64,000 nt of DNA from Sodaliphilus pleomorphus (GCF_009676955.1 NZ_CP045696.1:2561001-2625000); one strand, 5' to 3'; numbered from the stretch's first letter, positions 38,501 to 46,857 are shown. Numbers and translations: made by a program. The notes: generated by a model not told the origin, from the sequence alone.

Positions 38501-39076
38501 CAGCTGACGCCCGGTTTCGCCGGGATTCACGAGCTCCTCCTCATGAAACTCTCGCCCGGTGACGGTGTTGATCACCTTGCCGCTGCCCAGGCTTGCGCTC
38601 GACTTGGCAATAGCCACGTCGCTGTAGCGGCTGTCGTCGGTCACAAAGTAGTAGCCTGCTGTGGCATAGGGGTTTTGTTCCTGCACATAGTTCACAGCTC
38701 CGCTCTGCGCTTTCCACTTGATATTGCCCTGGCCGTAAAACAGCAGCTTGCTGCCCGTGCGCACCACAGGCACTTGTGGCAGGTCGTCGGGGATGTCGCT
38801 CGTGAGCTGCTCGCTCATGGCACCGCCCCCGAAGCCGAACACGTGCACCTTGCTCAAGTCGCCCAGGCCCCATTTCTTGGCGTCGCTGGCCGTGATTTGG
38901 TACATGCCGTTGCCGCTCACCTTGATTTTCACCCATCGGCCCGTGGCCAGTTTCGAGGTGTCGGCACGTGTGCCGGCTGGAAATGCCCCTGCACTCGTGG
39001 CGATGACTGCACACAGTGCAACGAGGGCTATCGTCTTGACTGACATGCCTGAATGACGTCGTGTCTGTTGGTCCAT
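35579..39076 (-). CDS. porU: PorU, T9SS C25-family sortase
   Basis: A 1165-residue protein that removes the C-terminal signal from T9SS cargo at the cell surface and links the cargo to A-LPS. After the signal peptide the mature N-terminus is SKLATGRWVKIKVSGNG; the peptidase domain has His652 (YTGHGSP) and Cys686 (AATCEFARFD), matching PorU of Porphyromonas better than the two paralogues do. Ig-like domains and a C-terminal CTD-like fold (FPITWNLTDYGGARVPRG, IYIYKATV) follow. I chose the ATG at 39076, behind an AAAGGAAAA stretch; MSVKTIAL ten codons later is an alternative. Its partner PorV is encoded 1.1 kb away on the other strand. Confidence 0.93.
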   Translation of the reverse strand: MDQQTRRHSGMSVKTIALVALCAVIATSAGAFPAGTRADTSKLATGRWVKIKVSGNGMYQITASDAKKWGLGDLSKVHVFGFGGGAMSEQLTSDIPDDLPQVPVVRTGSKLLFYGQGNIKWKAQSGAVNYVQEQNPYATAGYYFVTDDSRYSDVAIAKSSASLGSGKVINTVTGREFHEEELVNPGETGRQLLGEDFRYTTTQPFKFTLDGLTDGGTVNVLTNFAAKTYATGNVTTGATVTAQYNGTRATNSLNINTVTDVAHEHYKYGTFVNSFTLSGTTSLTYTLSFSPIYTLYMARLNYITVNYQRNLALSGGTIGWGQYSGDVSDQFQLSGGNAGTHVWDVTVSHQPIEMNTSLSGSTVTFSPAQSGNREYVAFDQDATFPTPSMVGTVKNQNIHGEATPDMIIISPSAYLAQARRVAALHESVDSMRVLVVDQNDVFNEFSSGTPDAMAYRMLAKCFYDRGTDSQGHKLGYLLLFGGGSYDNRQLTSSVQAISYPMLLTWQTELSDNETASFTSDDPFAILADNSGSPFQYNDLSIAIGRMPVRSVSEARLAVDKLVKYVTTPDNGAWKTNVLDVADDEDYGIHMKQAETTIANEKKNGGADMIYNKVYTDAFTALSSGGGRTYPDARTKMYRLLDEGVAWWNYTGHGSPNVLTGEGIITTTDLTTNFYYKHQPIFYAATCEFARFDAIAKSGGEKLFLTTGGGVIAIVCPPRLVYEDNNGRLHSHVANYTFAKDANGLPLRLGDIMRLGKNAYRQATASGGDRNNLPYFLLGDPAMRPAIPTYKIQVESINGQQVSENNMPVFQARQLLTFAGKVTDAKGNDTDFNGPVIATLYDSEQSVETHGYGQNGEKYVYLDRPNKLAVKVDTVRNGRFEFKLTVPSEIMATYDNYSPSLISLYAYDNTKLNSKAYNGGSIEAQGSNSDFYIYGYDDSVVTDTIGPSIDYLGLNSENFNDGDEVNESPLVIASIADESGINLSTSGIGHSITLTLDDNTTLDDVTSYFTPAATSNGDGTAGTISYQLSNLANGNHTLKLKAWDVFNNSAEKTITFFVESGLKPDIYDVYSDANPASVEANFYVKHNRPDATLTVTIDIYDLLGRKIWSSTETGRSNMFTTFPITWNLTDYGGARVPRGIYIYKATVTTNGEQEATKAKKMAVTAQ

Positions 39077-39272
39077 ATTTTTTCCTTTCACTGCTTTGTC
39101 TTGTTGCAATATAACACATTCGGAATCCAGCTTCTGCCCCTGTCAGGCATGACAGCACGGTATTCCTTATCTATATTTTAACGTTGCAGGCGGTGTTTTA
39201 TTGTGGCAATCTCATTTCATGTCCTCCTCTTCTACACTTGACTTTACTTTGACTCTACACAAGAAGAAAAAA

Positions 39273-39304
39273 TTTGGTCAATTCGTTGGAAAGTTGTAAT
39301 TTTG
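39273..39304 (+). promoter_or_regulatory. Promoter of rplU-rpmA
   Basis: TTTG (39273-39276), a 20-base spacer, and the exact -7 box TAATTTTG (39297-39304): one of the best promoters in the window, as expected for ribosomal protein genes. Confidence 0.87.
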
Positions 39305-39306
39305 CA

Positions 39307-39328
39307 GTCGATTTCCGAAAGGCTCGAC
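39307..39328 (+). promoter_or_regulatory. Hairpin in the rplU leader
   Basis: GTCGA (39307-39311) pairs with TCGAC (39324-39328), and the inner CC-GAAA-GG forms a GNRA-type tetraloop. It would sit at the very 5' end of a leader of about 100 bases and may stabilise the mRNA or take part in autoregulation. Confidence 0.45.
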
Positions 39329-39410
39329 TAAGCGGTGGTGCCTTTTCCCCACACAGGATGATGAGCATCGCCCGCCGCACGGTATAACTTGTAATACAAT
39401 GTTTAAATAA

Positions 39411-39731
39411 ATGTACGCAATTGTAGACATTCAGGGACAGCAGTTCAAGGCCGAGCAGGGCAAGACACTGTATGTTCACTATCTCGGCGACGAGAAGAAG
39501 GAAGGCGATTCAGTAGAATTCGACAAGGTCCTGCTCGTTGACGCCGACGGTGCCGTCAAGGTTGGTGCACCTACCGTCGAAGGTGCAAAGGTTGTTTGCG
39601 AGGTAAAGACTCCCCTCGTGAAAGGTGAGCACGTGATCGTTTTCAAGAAACGTCGCCGCAAGGGCTATCGCCGTCTCAACGGCCATCGCCAGATGTTCAC
39701 TCAGCTTGTGATTAAAGAAGTTATTGCTTAA
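39411..39731 (+). CDS. rplU: 50S ribosomal protein L21
   Basis: A 106-residue large-subunit protein that binds 23S rRNA. Typical start [17 protein letters not shown], central [13 protein letters not shown] and the conserved basic C-terminus [16 protein letters not shown]. Normal length. First gene of an rplU-rpmA operon (21-base gap) with a consensus promoter and a leader of about 100 bases. Confidence 0.98.
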   Translation: MYAIVDIQGQQFKAEQGKTLYVHYLGDEKKEGDSVEFDKVLLVDADGAVKVGAPTVEGAKVVCEVKTPLVKGEHVIVFKKRRRKGYRRLNGHRQMFTQLVIKEVIA

Positions 39732-39752
39732 CCCCTAAAATTTTAAAGATTT

Positions 39753-40031
39753 ATGGCACATAAAAAAGGTCAAACCAGTTCAAGGAACGGTCGCGAGTCG
39801 CAAAGCAAGCGACTGGGCGTTAAAATTTTTGGTGGTCAATTTGCCAATGCCGGCAGCATCATTCGCCGTCAGCGTGGCACCGTGCATCGTCCCGGCACCA
39901 ACGTGGGCATGGGCAAGGATCATACACTCTATGCGCTGGTGAGCGGAACGGTTGAGTTCCAGCATCGTGCAGGCCACACCTATGTGAACGTGGTTGCTGC
40001 TCCAGCTGCCCAAGAGAGCGAGAAGAACTAA
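39753..40031 (+). CDS. rpmA: 50S ribosomal protein L27
   Basis: A 92-residue protein near the peptidyl-transferase centre. It starts directly with [15 protein letters not shown], so no Firmicutes-type N-terminal cleavage extension is present, and has [38 protein letters not shown] and a slightly long acidic tail. It ends about 50 bases before a strong terminator. Confidence 0.98.
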   Translation: MAHKKGQTSSRNGRESQSKRLGVKIFGGQFANAGSIIRRQRGTVHRPGTNVGMGKDHTLYALVSGTVEFQHRAGHTYVNVVAAPAAQESEKN

Positions 40032-40084
40032 AATCGTGCATTGCCCGCGCTGCTGCGGGGGCACAGCACATGAAATGTTTATAG

Positions 40085-40121
40085 GCAACCCACCCTGCCA
40101 TAGGGGTTGGGTTGCTTTTTT
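40085..40121 (+). terminator. Rho-independent terminator of rplU-rpmA
   Basis: A GC-rich stem (GCAACCCACCC with the matching arm ending GGGTTGC at 40115, one unpaired base) followed by six T (40116-40121). Confidence 0.9.
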
Positions 40122-40198
40122 ACATTTATGGGCCAAGGCACAATAATTGCCGCAATTTTGAGTTATTATTGTTGTAGCATTATAAATATTTTTGATTG

Positions 40199-41383
40199 AT
40201 GAAACTTACCAAGACGTTGATACTCGTCTCCTTGGCCATGGCGGGCACACTGGCCGCCCAGGCCGACGACGACATTAAGAACACCGAGTTCAACCCAGTA
40301 ACCACGGGTGTGACTTCGCTTGGCATCACCCCCGATGCCCGTGGAGCCTCGATGGGCGACTTGGGTGTGGCTACCGACCCCGATGTGAACTCTCAATTCT
40401 GGAATCCAGCAAAATATGCCTTCGCCTACAGCACCGCAGGCGCATCGCTTTCCTACACCCCCTGGTTGCGCAAGATTGTGAACGACATCTACCTGGCCAA
40501 CCTGGCGGGCTACTGGAAAATAGGCGGTGGCGACAACCAGGCCGTGAGTGCCTCGATGCGCTACTTCTCGCTGGGTGAGATACAGATGACTGGTGACCAG
40601 GGCAGCAACATAGGCAGCATCAACCCCTATGAGATGGCAGTCGACGTGGCCTACTCCCGCAAGCTTTCAGAGAAATTCTCGATGGCCGTGGCCCTGCGCT
40701 ACATCTACTCCAACCTGGGCTACAGCGAGTACTCGTCGACCGAGGGCACCACGGGTGCGTCGGCCTTTGCTGCCGACATCGCCGGCTACTACACTACCTA
40801 TCCCGTGATAGGCCGCAACGAGTGCCAGTGGTCGCTGGGATGGAACCTGTCCAATATTGGCTCCAAGGTGTCTTATGACCACGGCGACAACCCGGCTTTC
40901 CTGCCCGCCAACCTGCGCATAGGCACAGCTTTCACCTTCCCGCTGGCCGACTATCACAATCTCACCGTCTCGCTCGATGCCAACAAGCTGCTCGTGCCGG
41001 CCAAGCCGCGTCTGTCGGACTACAGCGGCGAGGAATCGGAGTCAAAATATGAAGAAGACTTGCAGAAGTGGAAAGACAAGAGCTCGATATCGGGCATCTT
41101 CGACTCCTTCGACAAGGACTGGGCCAAGCGCATCACCGAGTCGATCGGTCTGGAATATGCCTACAACCAGCAGTTTTTCTTGCGTGCCGGTTACTTCCAC
41201 GAGAGCAAGTTCAGCGGCAATCGCCAGTACTTCGGCATGGGTGCAGGTTTTGCGCTCAATGTGATAAAAATCGACGCCAGCTACATGATAGCCACTGCCC
41301 AAAACAGCCCGCTCGACCAGACGCTGCGTTTCACCCTCTCGTTTGACCTCGACGGCATCAAGGGTCTCTTTGGCCGCCGTTAA
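40199..41383 (+). CDS. porV: PorV (LptO) outer-membrane protein of the type IX secretion system
   Basis: A 394-residue outer-membrane barrel of the PorV/PorQ family. After the signal peptide comes the family start [35 protein letters not shown] and FWNPAKYAF; the rest alternates beta strands to the C-terminal [14 protein letters not shown]. PorV shuttles cargo from the translocon to the PorU sortase and forms part of the attachment complex. An ATG at 40199 is preferred over the TTG before it. It is followed by ispF after 20 bases. PorU is encoded upstream on the other strand, with rplU-rpmA between them. Confidence 0.93.
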   Translation: MKLTKTLILVSLAMAGTLAAQADDDIKNTEFNPVTTGVTSLGITPDARGASMGDLGVATDPDVNSQFWNPAKYAFAYSTAGASLSYTPWLRKIVNDIYLANLAGYWKIGGGDNQAVSASMRYFSLGEIQMTGDQGSNIGSINPYEMAVDVAYSRKLSEKFSMAVALRYIYSNLGYSEYSSTEGTTGASAFAADIAGYYTTYPVIGRNECQWSLGWNLSNIGSKVSYDHGDNPAFLPANLRIGTAFTFPLADYHNLTVSLDANKLLVPAKPRLSDYSGEESESKYEEDLQKWKDKSSISGIFDSFDKDWAKRITESIGLEYAYNQQFFLRAGYFHESKFSGNRQYFGMGAGFALNVIKIDASYMIATAQNSPLDQTLRFTLSFDLDGIKGLFGRR

Positions 41384-41403
41384 AATCTATATTGTGCACA
41401 ACT

Positions 41404-41880
41404 ATGGCAAGAATAGGAATGGGATATGACGTGCACCGCCTTGTGGCGGGACGCGACTTGTGGCTGGGTGGGGTGAAAATCGACCACACCATGGGGCTGC
41501 TGGGCCACAGCGACGCCGATGTGGCCATTCACGCGCTGTGCGACGCTCTGCTGGGCGCTGCATGCCTGCGCGACATAGGCTATCACTTCCCCGACACCGA
41601 CCCTCGATACAAGGGCATCGACAGCCGCAAGCTCCTGCGCGAGGTGGCCCGCCTGTTGCGCGAGCAGGGCTACCGCCTGGGCAATTGCGACATCACGATA
41701 TGTGCCGAGCGGCCCAAGATCAATCCTCACATTCCTGCCATGCAGCAGCAGCTGGCTGCCTGCCTGGAGTGTGAACCGGGCCAGGTGAGCATCAAGGCCA
41801 CCACCACCGAGCGGCTGGGCTTCACCGGGCGCGAGGAGGGCATCGCGGCCTATGCCGTGGCCCTCATCGAGAAAGCCTGA
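41404..41880 (+). CDS. ispF: 2-C-methyl-D-erythritol 2,4-cyclodiphosphate synthase
   Basis: A 158-residue enzyme of the MEP isoprenoid pathway. Metal ligands are in MGYDVHRL (Asp and His) and in the [19 protein letters not shown] motif, with [14 protein letters not shown] and, near the end, [20 protein letters not shown]. Normal length. I chose the ATG at 41404, which gives the usual start [11 protein letters not shown]. It lies 20 bases after porV, in the same likely transcript. Confidence 0.97.
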   Translation: MARIGMGYDVHRLVAGRDLWLGGVKIDHTMGLLGHSDADVAIHALCDALLGAACLRDIGYHFPDTDPRYKGIDSRKLLREVARLLREQGYRLGNCDITICAERPKINPHIPAMQQQLAACLECEPGQVSIKATTTERLGFTGREEGIAAYAVALIEKA

Positions 41881-41988
41881 AACAATACATGTACATTTGA
41901 TTCTCCACCCCCATTATACCCGGGGACACGGCGGGCAAGCGTGCACCATGCGCACTTGCCCGCCGTGCCAGTTTAGCGTAGCGTTTTT

Positions 41989-42022
41989 TTTGTGCTGTTG
42001 TCAAGAATTATCATTAACTTTG
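41989..42022 (+). promoter_or_regulatory. Promoter of the phosphodiester glycosidase gene
   Basis: An exact -7 box TAACTTTG (42015-42022) with TTTG at 41989-41992, a slightly long 22-base spacer. The leader is about 30 bases. Confidence 0.7.
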
Positions 42023-42058
42023 TACATCATCAACTTCAAAAAAAACTTTGCTTAAACA

Positions 42059-44485
42059 ATGAAACAATTGATTATCGCACTGGCCTTTGGGGCCGCCATG
42101 ACCTTGCCCTCGTGGGCTGGTATCACGATAGGGTCGACGTCGTACTCGGCCGACACGCTGTTTCGGCGCCAGATAGGACCGGGCATTGTCAACACGATAA
42201 TCCGCATTCCCGACTATCCCCTCAATGTGTACTTGCTTGAGGCCGACATGAGCAACCCCTACAACCGTGTCGAGACCACGGTAGGGCAGGGCAGGCTGGG
42301 TAGCCTGGAACTGCTCACCGCTGCTGCCAAGCGCGTGAGCACCTCGTCAAAGCGGGTAGTGGCCGGTTGCAATGCCAACTTCTGGTGCGTGAGCTCGCAA
42401 AGCGATGCCGCCTACATGCTGGGCAGCCCCTATGGTGCCGTGGTGAGAAACGACACTACCTATCTCAATACCAACAACGTCAACGACACGTGGGACGGCG
42501 GCCCATCGCGCACGGGTGCCGTGGCCATCGACCACAACAAACAGCTCTATATGGGCCATTTCACGTGGAAGGCCGCAGTTGCTGCCACCAAACTTGGTAC
42601 TGCATTGGAAATCAACAAGGTGAACCGCCGTAACCTTGACAATGAGATGTGCCTGTGGAATGAGGCCTACGGCCGCACGCGCGAGTTTGAAGACGACTGG
42701 ACCTCGGCAGGCGCAAGAGGCACCAACAATGCCGACAATTACTATCTCGACTTTGCCCAAGGCAGCGGTTGGAGTGTGAACCGGGCCATGACAATGGTCG
42801 TGAAAAAGGTTGTGACCGATGCCGACCGCCTCACGCTGGGCAACTACACGGCTTGCATCACGGCCACGGGCTCCTACAAGGCCAAGATGCGTGTCCTGGC
42901 TGTGGGCGACACCATCACCGTCAATCAGGGTTGGACGACCAGCGAGCCCGATGCCCAGGCTGTGGCACCGTGGATCGAGAACATGGTCGAGGGCAATGCC
43001 CCCGTCATGCACCATGGCCAGCTCACCAGCCGCAACACCGACGAGTCCTACAACTCCCAGGTGTATTCCCGCACGGGCTATGGCACCAGTGCCGATGGCA
43101 GGAAACTCTACATGATAGTCATCGACAAGAGCAAGAGCGCACTCTACGGCCAGTCGGCCGGTTGCTCGACCACTGTGATGTGCAACATCTTGCAGAGTCT
43201 TTTCCCCGACATCAGCGAGGTGGTGAATTTCGATGCCGGCGGCTCGGCCCAGATGCTGGTCGACGGCAAGATTGTCAACACCACAACCGAGAGCATTCCG
43301 CGCGCTGTGGCTACAGGGTGGTTTCTGGAGTCGACAGCGCCGTCCGACAGTGTTGTCGCCAGCATTCAGTTTGCCGACCCCCAGCTTCGGCTGCCCATCT
43401 ATAGCAGCTACACACCTCAAGTCATAGGCTACAACCAGTATGGCGACATTGTGAACGAGCATCTCGCCGGGTTCACGCTCAGTTGCGACAGCACGCTGGG
43501 CACAGCCAGCGGCAGCCAGTTCACAGCCAGTGGCACGGCAACACGTGGCCTGCTCACGGCCAGCTACCATGGCCTCGTGGCCACATTGCCTGTCACCACC
43601 ATGCCTGCCCAGCCCGCCATAGCATCGCGCTCGTTGCTGGTCGACGGGCGGTCGTGGCTGTTGCCCGTGACAGCTACAGTCGATGGCGTGACCTATCACT
43701 ACGATTCTTCTCGGCTGGAGTGGAAGGTCGAAGATGAGTCGGTGGCCAGCGTGACCAGTGGCAAGATTAGGGGCTTGGCCAACGGCACCACCCGTGTGAT
43801 GTGCCGCATAGGTGAACTGGCCGACACAGCTGCGGTGACGGTAGAGATGGCCGACAGTGCCTATTTGCACCAGCGTTTCGACGGCTGGACACTCAAGGGC
43901 TCAGGCGCCAGCAGCTTGTCGCTCTCGGCCTCGGGCGTGCTCAGCTACACCTATACAGCCTCGCGCGCGCCCTACATCAAGCTGCTCAAAGATGTCACCT
44001 TCTACAGCCTGCCCGATACCGTGGGCTTGACCTTTACCAGCAGTGTGCCGCTCGACTATGTGCAGGTCGATGTGCGCAATGCTTCGACAACGTCGGCCAA
44101 CTACCAGAAATTTGACAACAACGGCTCAGGCTATGAGGCGGGCCGCAGCTACACGGTGAGGATCGACCTCGACGGCATGGGCGGCGCTGGCCAGTTGACA
44201 ACCTATCCATTGACGGTGAAGGAATTGCGATTTGGCATTGACAAGAGCAAGGCCACCACGGGAGAGCAAAGTCTTGTCGTCGACAGCTTCTATGGTCACT
44301 ACCAGTTGCCGGCTCGCGGCGATGTGAACGGCGACGGAGTGGTGAATCAAAGCGACGTCACGGCATTGATTTCCAACATTCTGGGTCTCTCAAGCTACCC
44401 AGCAGGCTTGTGCGACATCAATGGCGATGCACTGGTGAATGTGACCGATGCAGGAGCCTTGGTCAACCGCATTTTGGGACGTTGA
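42059..44485 (+). CDS. Secreted phosphodiester glycosidase (NAGPA domain) with Ig-like domain and dockerin repeats
   Basis: An 808-residue exported protein. Signal peptide about 1-19. The NAGPA domain (about 50-425) has VVAGCNANFW, PSRTGAVAIDHNKQLYMG and the signature VVNFDAGGSAQMLVDGK near 390. In animals this fold removes GlcNAc caps from mannose-6-phosphate; in bacteria it is found in exported proteins acting on phosphodiester-linked sugars such as teichoic-acid-like or capsule polymers. A bacterial Ig-like (BIG2) stretch (about 505-600), a beta-rich domain and two dockerin repeats (about 754-808: GDVNGDGVVNQSDVTALIS and CDINGDALVNVTDAGALVN) follow. It has its own promoter and terminator. 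The substrate is unknown. Confidence 0.88.
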   Translation: MKQLIIALAFGAAMTLPSWAGITIGSTSYSADTLFRRQIGPGIVNTIIRIPDYPLNVYLLEADMSNPYNRVETTVGQGRLGSLELLTAAAKRVSTSSKRVVAGCNANFWCVSSQSDAAYMLGSPYGAVVRNDTTYLNTNNVNDTWDGGPSRTGAVAIDHNKQLYMGHFTWKAAVAATKLGTALEINKVNRRNLDNEMCLWNEAYGRTREFEDDWTSAGARGTNNADNYYLDFAQGSGWSVNRAMTMVVKKVVTDADRLTLGNYTACITATGSYKAKMRVLAVGDTITVNQGWTTSEPDAQAVAPWIENMVEGNAPVMHHGQLTSRNTDESYNSQVYSRTGYGTSADGRKLYMIVIDKSKSALYGQSAGCSTTVMCNILQSLFPDISEVVNFDAGGSAQMLVDGKIVNTTTESIPRAVATGWFLESTAPSDSVVASIQFADPQLRLPIYSSYTPQVIGYNQYGDIVNEHLAGFTLSCDSTLGTASGSQFTASGTATRGLLTASYHGLVATLPVTTMPAQPAIASRSLLVDGRSWLLPVTATVDGVTYHYDSSRLEWKVEDESVASVTSGKIRGLANGTTRVMCRIGELADTAAVTVEMADSAYLHQRFDGWTLKGSGASSLSLSASGVLSYTYTASRAPYIKLLKDVTFYSLPDTVGLTFTSSVPLDYVQVDVRNASTTSANYQKFDNNGSGYEAGRSYTVRIDLDGMGGAGQLTTYPLTVKELRFGIDKSKATTGEQSLVVDSFYGHYQLPARGDVNGDGVVNQSDVTALISNILGLSSYPAGLCDINGDALVNVTDAGALVNRILGR

Positions 44486-44528
44486 CCTGTGGTGCGATAG
44501 TAAATTTAATTGTTGAAACCAAATAAAA

Positions 44529-44561
44529 GCAGGGGCACCGCCGGTTGAGCGGTGCCCCTGC
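44529..44561. terminator. Bidirectional terminator between the glycosidase and xseB
   Basis: A perfect 13-base stem (GCAGGGGCACCGC and its reverse complement) with a 7-base loop. On the minus strand it is followed by TTTTATTT, so it suits the xse operon at least as well as the convergent glycosidase gene. Confidence 0.85.
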
Positions 44562-44607
44562 TGTGATAACGCGGCACACGGTGCCCCGCCCCGTGCAGAG
44601 GGTTGTG

Positions 44608-44820
44608 TCACTTGTTGTCGTCGAGCTCCTTGAGTATCTTTTTCAGCTCCTCATCGGTGGTGGTGAGTTTTGCCTTGCACACCTTGAGCAGCTGCAGCGA
44701 GCGGGCAGTGAGCTTGCTCAGGTTGTCGATCGAGCAGTCGTTGCTCTGCATTTGCTGCACGATGTGTTCAAGTTCGCCCACGGCTTCGCTATAGGTGAGT
44801 TTGTTGATGTCTTCTTCCAT
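44608..44820 (-). CDS. xseB: Exodeoxyribonuclease VII small subunit
   Basis: A 70-residue helical subunit. It has the family pattern TYSEAVGELEHIVQQMQS and a second helix with SLQLLKVCKAKL. Several copies wrap the large subunit XseA and control its single-strand nuclease. It lies 20 bases after xseA. Confidence 0.95.
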   Translation of the reverse strand: MEEDINKLTYSEAVGELEHIVQQMQSNDCSIDNLSKLTARSLQLLKVCKAKLTTTDEELKKILKELDDNK

Positions 44821-44840
44821 AATATTGTGGTGTATTTATT

Positions 44841-46178
44841 TTATTGGTTTACAATCGATGTTGTTTTGCCGTTGCCGAAATGCGTGGTGATGGAGTCGCC
44901 GGCGTGCAGCTGGCTGGCATCGGTGATGATGTGCCCGTTGCACATGGTGAGCGAGTATCCGCGCTTGAGTGTGTTGCGGGGCGATAGCAGCGTCACCTTG
45001 TCGTCGAGGTTTTTCATCCTCATCTGCTCCTTGAGCATCGCCTGGGCAATTGCGCTCTTGATGGCGTCGACGTCTCGCTCCAGCCTGCCACGCTCGGCAG
45101 TGATGCGCCCGGTCACTTGCAGCGGTATCGCCTCGATGTAGCGCTGCAGCCCGAGTGCGCTCTTTTCCAGAATGTGACGGGCAAGCATGGGCACGCTGCT
45201 GGCCAGGTAGCTCAGTTGCTCGTTGCTGCGGGCAATGGCGTCTTTCACCGCGCTCACGATGGTGTTGCTCATCTCGTTGAGGCGCGATAGGGCGTTGATG
45301 CCGCACTGTATCAGGAATTCGGCCGCTGCAGTGGGGGTTTTCACCGGCTTGGCTGCTACATAGTCGAGCACGGTGGTGTCGCGTTCGTGCCCTATGCCTG
45401 TGATTACGGGCAGTGGGCATTGGGCCACCTTCAACGCCAGGTTGTAGTCGTCAAACCAGTTGAGGTCGGTGGTAGAACCGCCGCCGCGTATGATGACCAC
45501 GCAGTCAAACAGCTCCTGGTGCTTCTCGATGCGCTCCAGCGCATCGATGACCGATGGCACTGTCTTGCTGCCTTGCATCATGGCCGCGAACAGGCAGGGA
45601 TAGTACTTTATGCCATAGGGGTTGCCTGCGAGCTGATTCATGAAGTCGCCATAGCCGGCTGCTCCTGCCGACGAGATCACGGCCACGCGCTGCGGCACTT
45701 GGGGGAAGGCCAGCTCCTTGTTCTCGTCGATGTGGCCTTCACGGGTCAAGCGGTCGATGATTTCCTGCCTGCGCCGTGCCATGTCGCCCAGCGTGAACTC
45801 GGGGCTGATGTCGTTGATCATCACTTTGAGCCCGTATTGCTCGTGGAAGTTGGCCGAGACGAGCACCATCACTTTCATGCCGTTGCCCAGTTGCTGCTGG
45901 GTGACGCTGTAGAACTTGGCCCCTACCCGCATGAAGGTGCTGGCCCATATCACTGCTCCTATTTTGGCTACGGTTTGGCCGGTTTTCTCGTCCTTCTGCA
46001 GCAGTTCGAGGTAGCAGTGGCCCCGCCTCACCTGCACGTCGCTGGTCTCGGCGGTCACCCACACGCCCATCACTTGCTGGTCGTAGAGCAGACCCTTGAT
46101 GCGGCGGTTGAACTCAAGCAGGCTTATTGCCCGGGGAGCCTCGGGCATATTGAAGTCGAGTGTGGTGGTCTGGCTCAT
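44841..46178 (-). CDS. xseA: Exodeoxyribonuclease VII large subunit
   Basis: A 445-residue nuclease that degrades single-stranded DNA from both ends. An N-terminal OB fold (about 10-110) is followed by the catalytic domain with FPQVPQRVAVISSAGAAGYGD, VVIIRGGGSTTDLNWFDDY and PVITGIGHERDTTVLDYVA, then a coiled coil and a short C-terminal domain with LKRGYSLTMCNG. The ATG at 46178 is chosen because it overlaps the stop of the DUF3256 gene as ATGA; the open frame continues upstream only inside that gene. Confidence 0.96.
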   Translation of the reverse strand: MSQTTTLDFNMPEAPRAISLLEFNRRIKGLLYDQQVMGVWVTAETSDVQVRRGHCYLELLQKDEKTGQTVAKIGAVIWASTFMRVGAKFYSVTQQQLGNGMKVMVLVSANFHEQYGLKVMINDISPEFTLGDMARRRQEIIDRLTREGHIDENKELAFPQVPQRVAVISSAGAAGYGDFMNQLAGNPYGIKYYPCLFAAMMQGSKTVPSVIDALERIEKHQELFDCVVIIRGGGSTTDLNWFDDYNLALKVAQCPLPVITGIGHERDTTVLDYVAAKPVKTPTAAAEFLIQCGINALSRLNEMSNTIVSAVKDAIARSNEQLSYLASSVPMLARHILEKSALGLQRYIEAIPLQVTGRITAERGRLERDVDAIKSAIAQAMLKEQMRMKNLDDKVTLLSPRNTLKRGYSLTMCNGHIITDASQLHAGDSITTHFGNGKTTSIVNQ

Positions 46179-46828
46179 TGTTTCTTGTCGGGTTTCAATG
46201 TGGTGCCTTCGATGTGATAGGTGATCGTGTCGACCAGGTAGGGCGCCCACTTCTGGTAGTCCTCCTTGCTGTAGAAGCTCTTGAGGCTATGCGTGGCGGT
46301 GAGGGTGTTGAAGCCGGCTCCTGTCCATTGCAACTCGATGAGCTGGAAGTCGATGTCGCCCAGCAACTCGTTGAGTTTGTTCTTGGGCGTGGCGGGCTTG
46401 AAGAAGTCGCGCATGGCGGGCAACTGCTTGATGCACTTCTTGGCAGGCAGCTGTTTCCAGCGGGTGTCGTAGAAGGTGATGCGGCTGTCGCGGGCAGGCG
46501 TCGACACGGTCTCGATCACAGCAATCACGGTGTCGGCCTTGCCCTTGTTGAGCATTTTGAGCGCGATGCTGCTGCTGCCCGACAGTTGCACTGCGACGTA
46601 GTCGGTTGTGAGTGTGTCGATTTTCGATGTGTTGCCCATGCGGTTGGTTGCCTCGGTAGTGCGGCTCTTGCCCAGTTCGGCATTGGCCACAAGGCCTGCG
46701 CGCGCAGCCTGGGGAAGGGTGCGGAACACGACTCCAGGCTCCGACAGCAAGAAGTCTCTTATGCCTCCGGCCTGTGCCTGGACGGCGGCCAGCAGGGCGA
46801 TGAGCATGACACTGAGTAGGTGTTTCAT
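46175..46828 (-). CDS. DUF3256 family exported protein
   Basis: A 217-residue periplasmic or surface protein. It has a signal peptide (MKHLLSVMLIALLAAVQAQA) and motifs of DUF3256, a family restricted to Bacteroidales: FLLSEPGVVFRTLPQAAR, SSSIALKMLNKGKADT and YDTRWKQLP. Function unknown. First gene of the DUF3256-xseA-xseB operon and translationally coupled to xseA by ATGA overlap, an odd pairing of a secreted protein with a DNA nuclease that probably only reflects operon history. Confidence 0.83.
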   Translation of the reverse strand: MKHLLSVMLIALLAAVQAQAGGIRDFLLSEPGVVFRTLPQAARAGLVANAELGKSRTTEATNRMGNTSKIDTLTTDYVAVQLSGSSSIALKMLNKGKADTVIAVIETVSTPARDSRITFYDTRWKQLPAKKCIKQLPAMRDFFKPATPKNKLNELLGDIDFQLIELQWTGAGFNTLTATHSLKSFYSKEDYQKWAPYLVDTITYHIEGTTLKPDKKQ

Positions 46829-46849
46829 TGTGAAATGTCTATTTTATTG

Positions 46850-46857
46850 CAAAGATA
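46850..46857 (-). promoter_or_regulatory. -7 box of the DUF3256-xseA-xseB operon
   Basis: Minus strand TATCTTTG, an exact TAnnTTTG box, 21 bases before the ATG. No clear -33. Confidence 0.55.

Noticed and set aside
35576-39043. An open frame of 1155 codons on the plus strand antisense to porU
   Set aside because: It mirrors the porU codons. Genes here avoid TTA, CTA and TCA, so the opposite strand lacks stops over long stretches. Similar mirror frames occur opposite nearly every GC-rich gene (for example 2312-4030 and 48043-50040). The translation has no recognisable domains.
39255-39479. A 74-codon minus-strand frame over the rplU promoter
   Set aside because: It covers a clear promoter and leader and the start of rplU; no signal peptide, domain or own promoter.
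41852-42055. A 67-codon frame between ispF and the glycosidase gene
   Set aside because: It overlaps the ispF end out of frame and runs through the promoter of the next gene.
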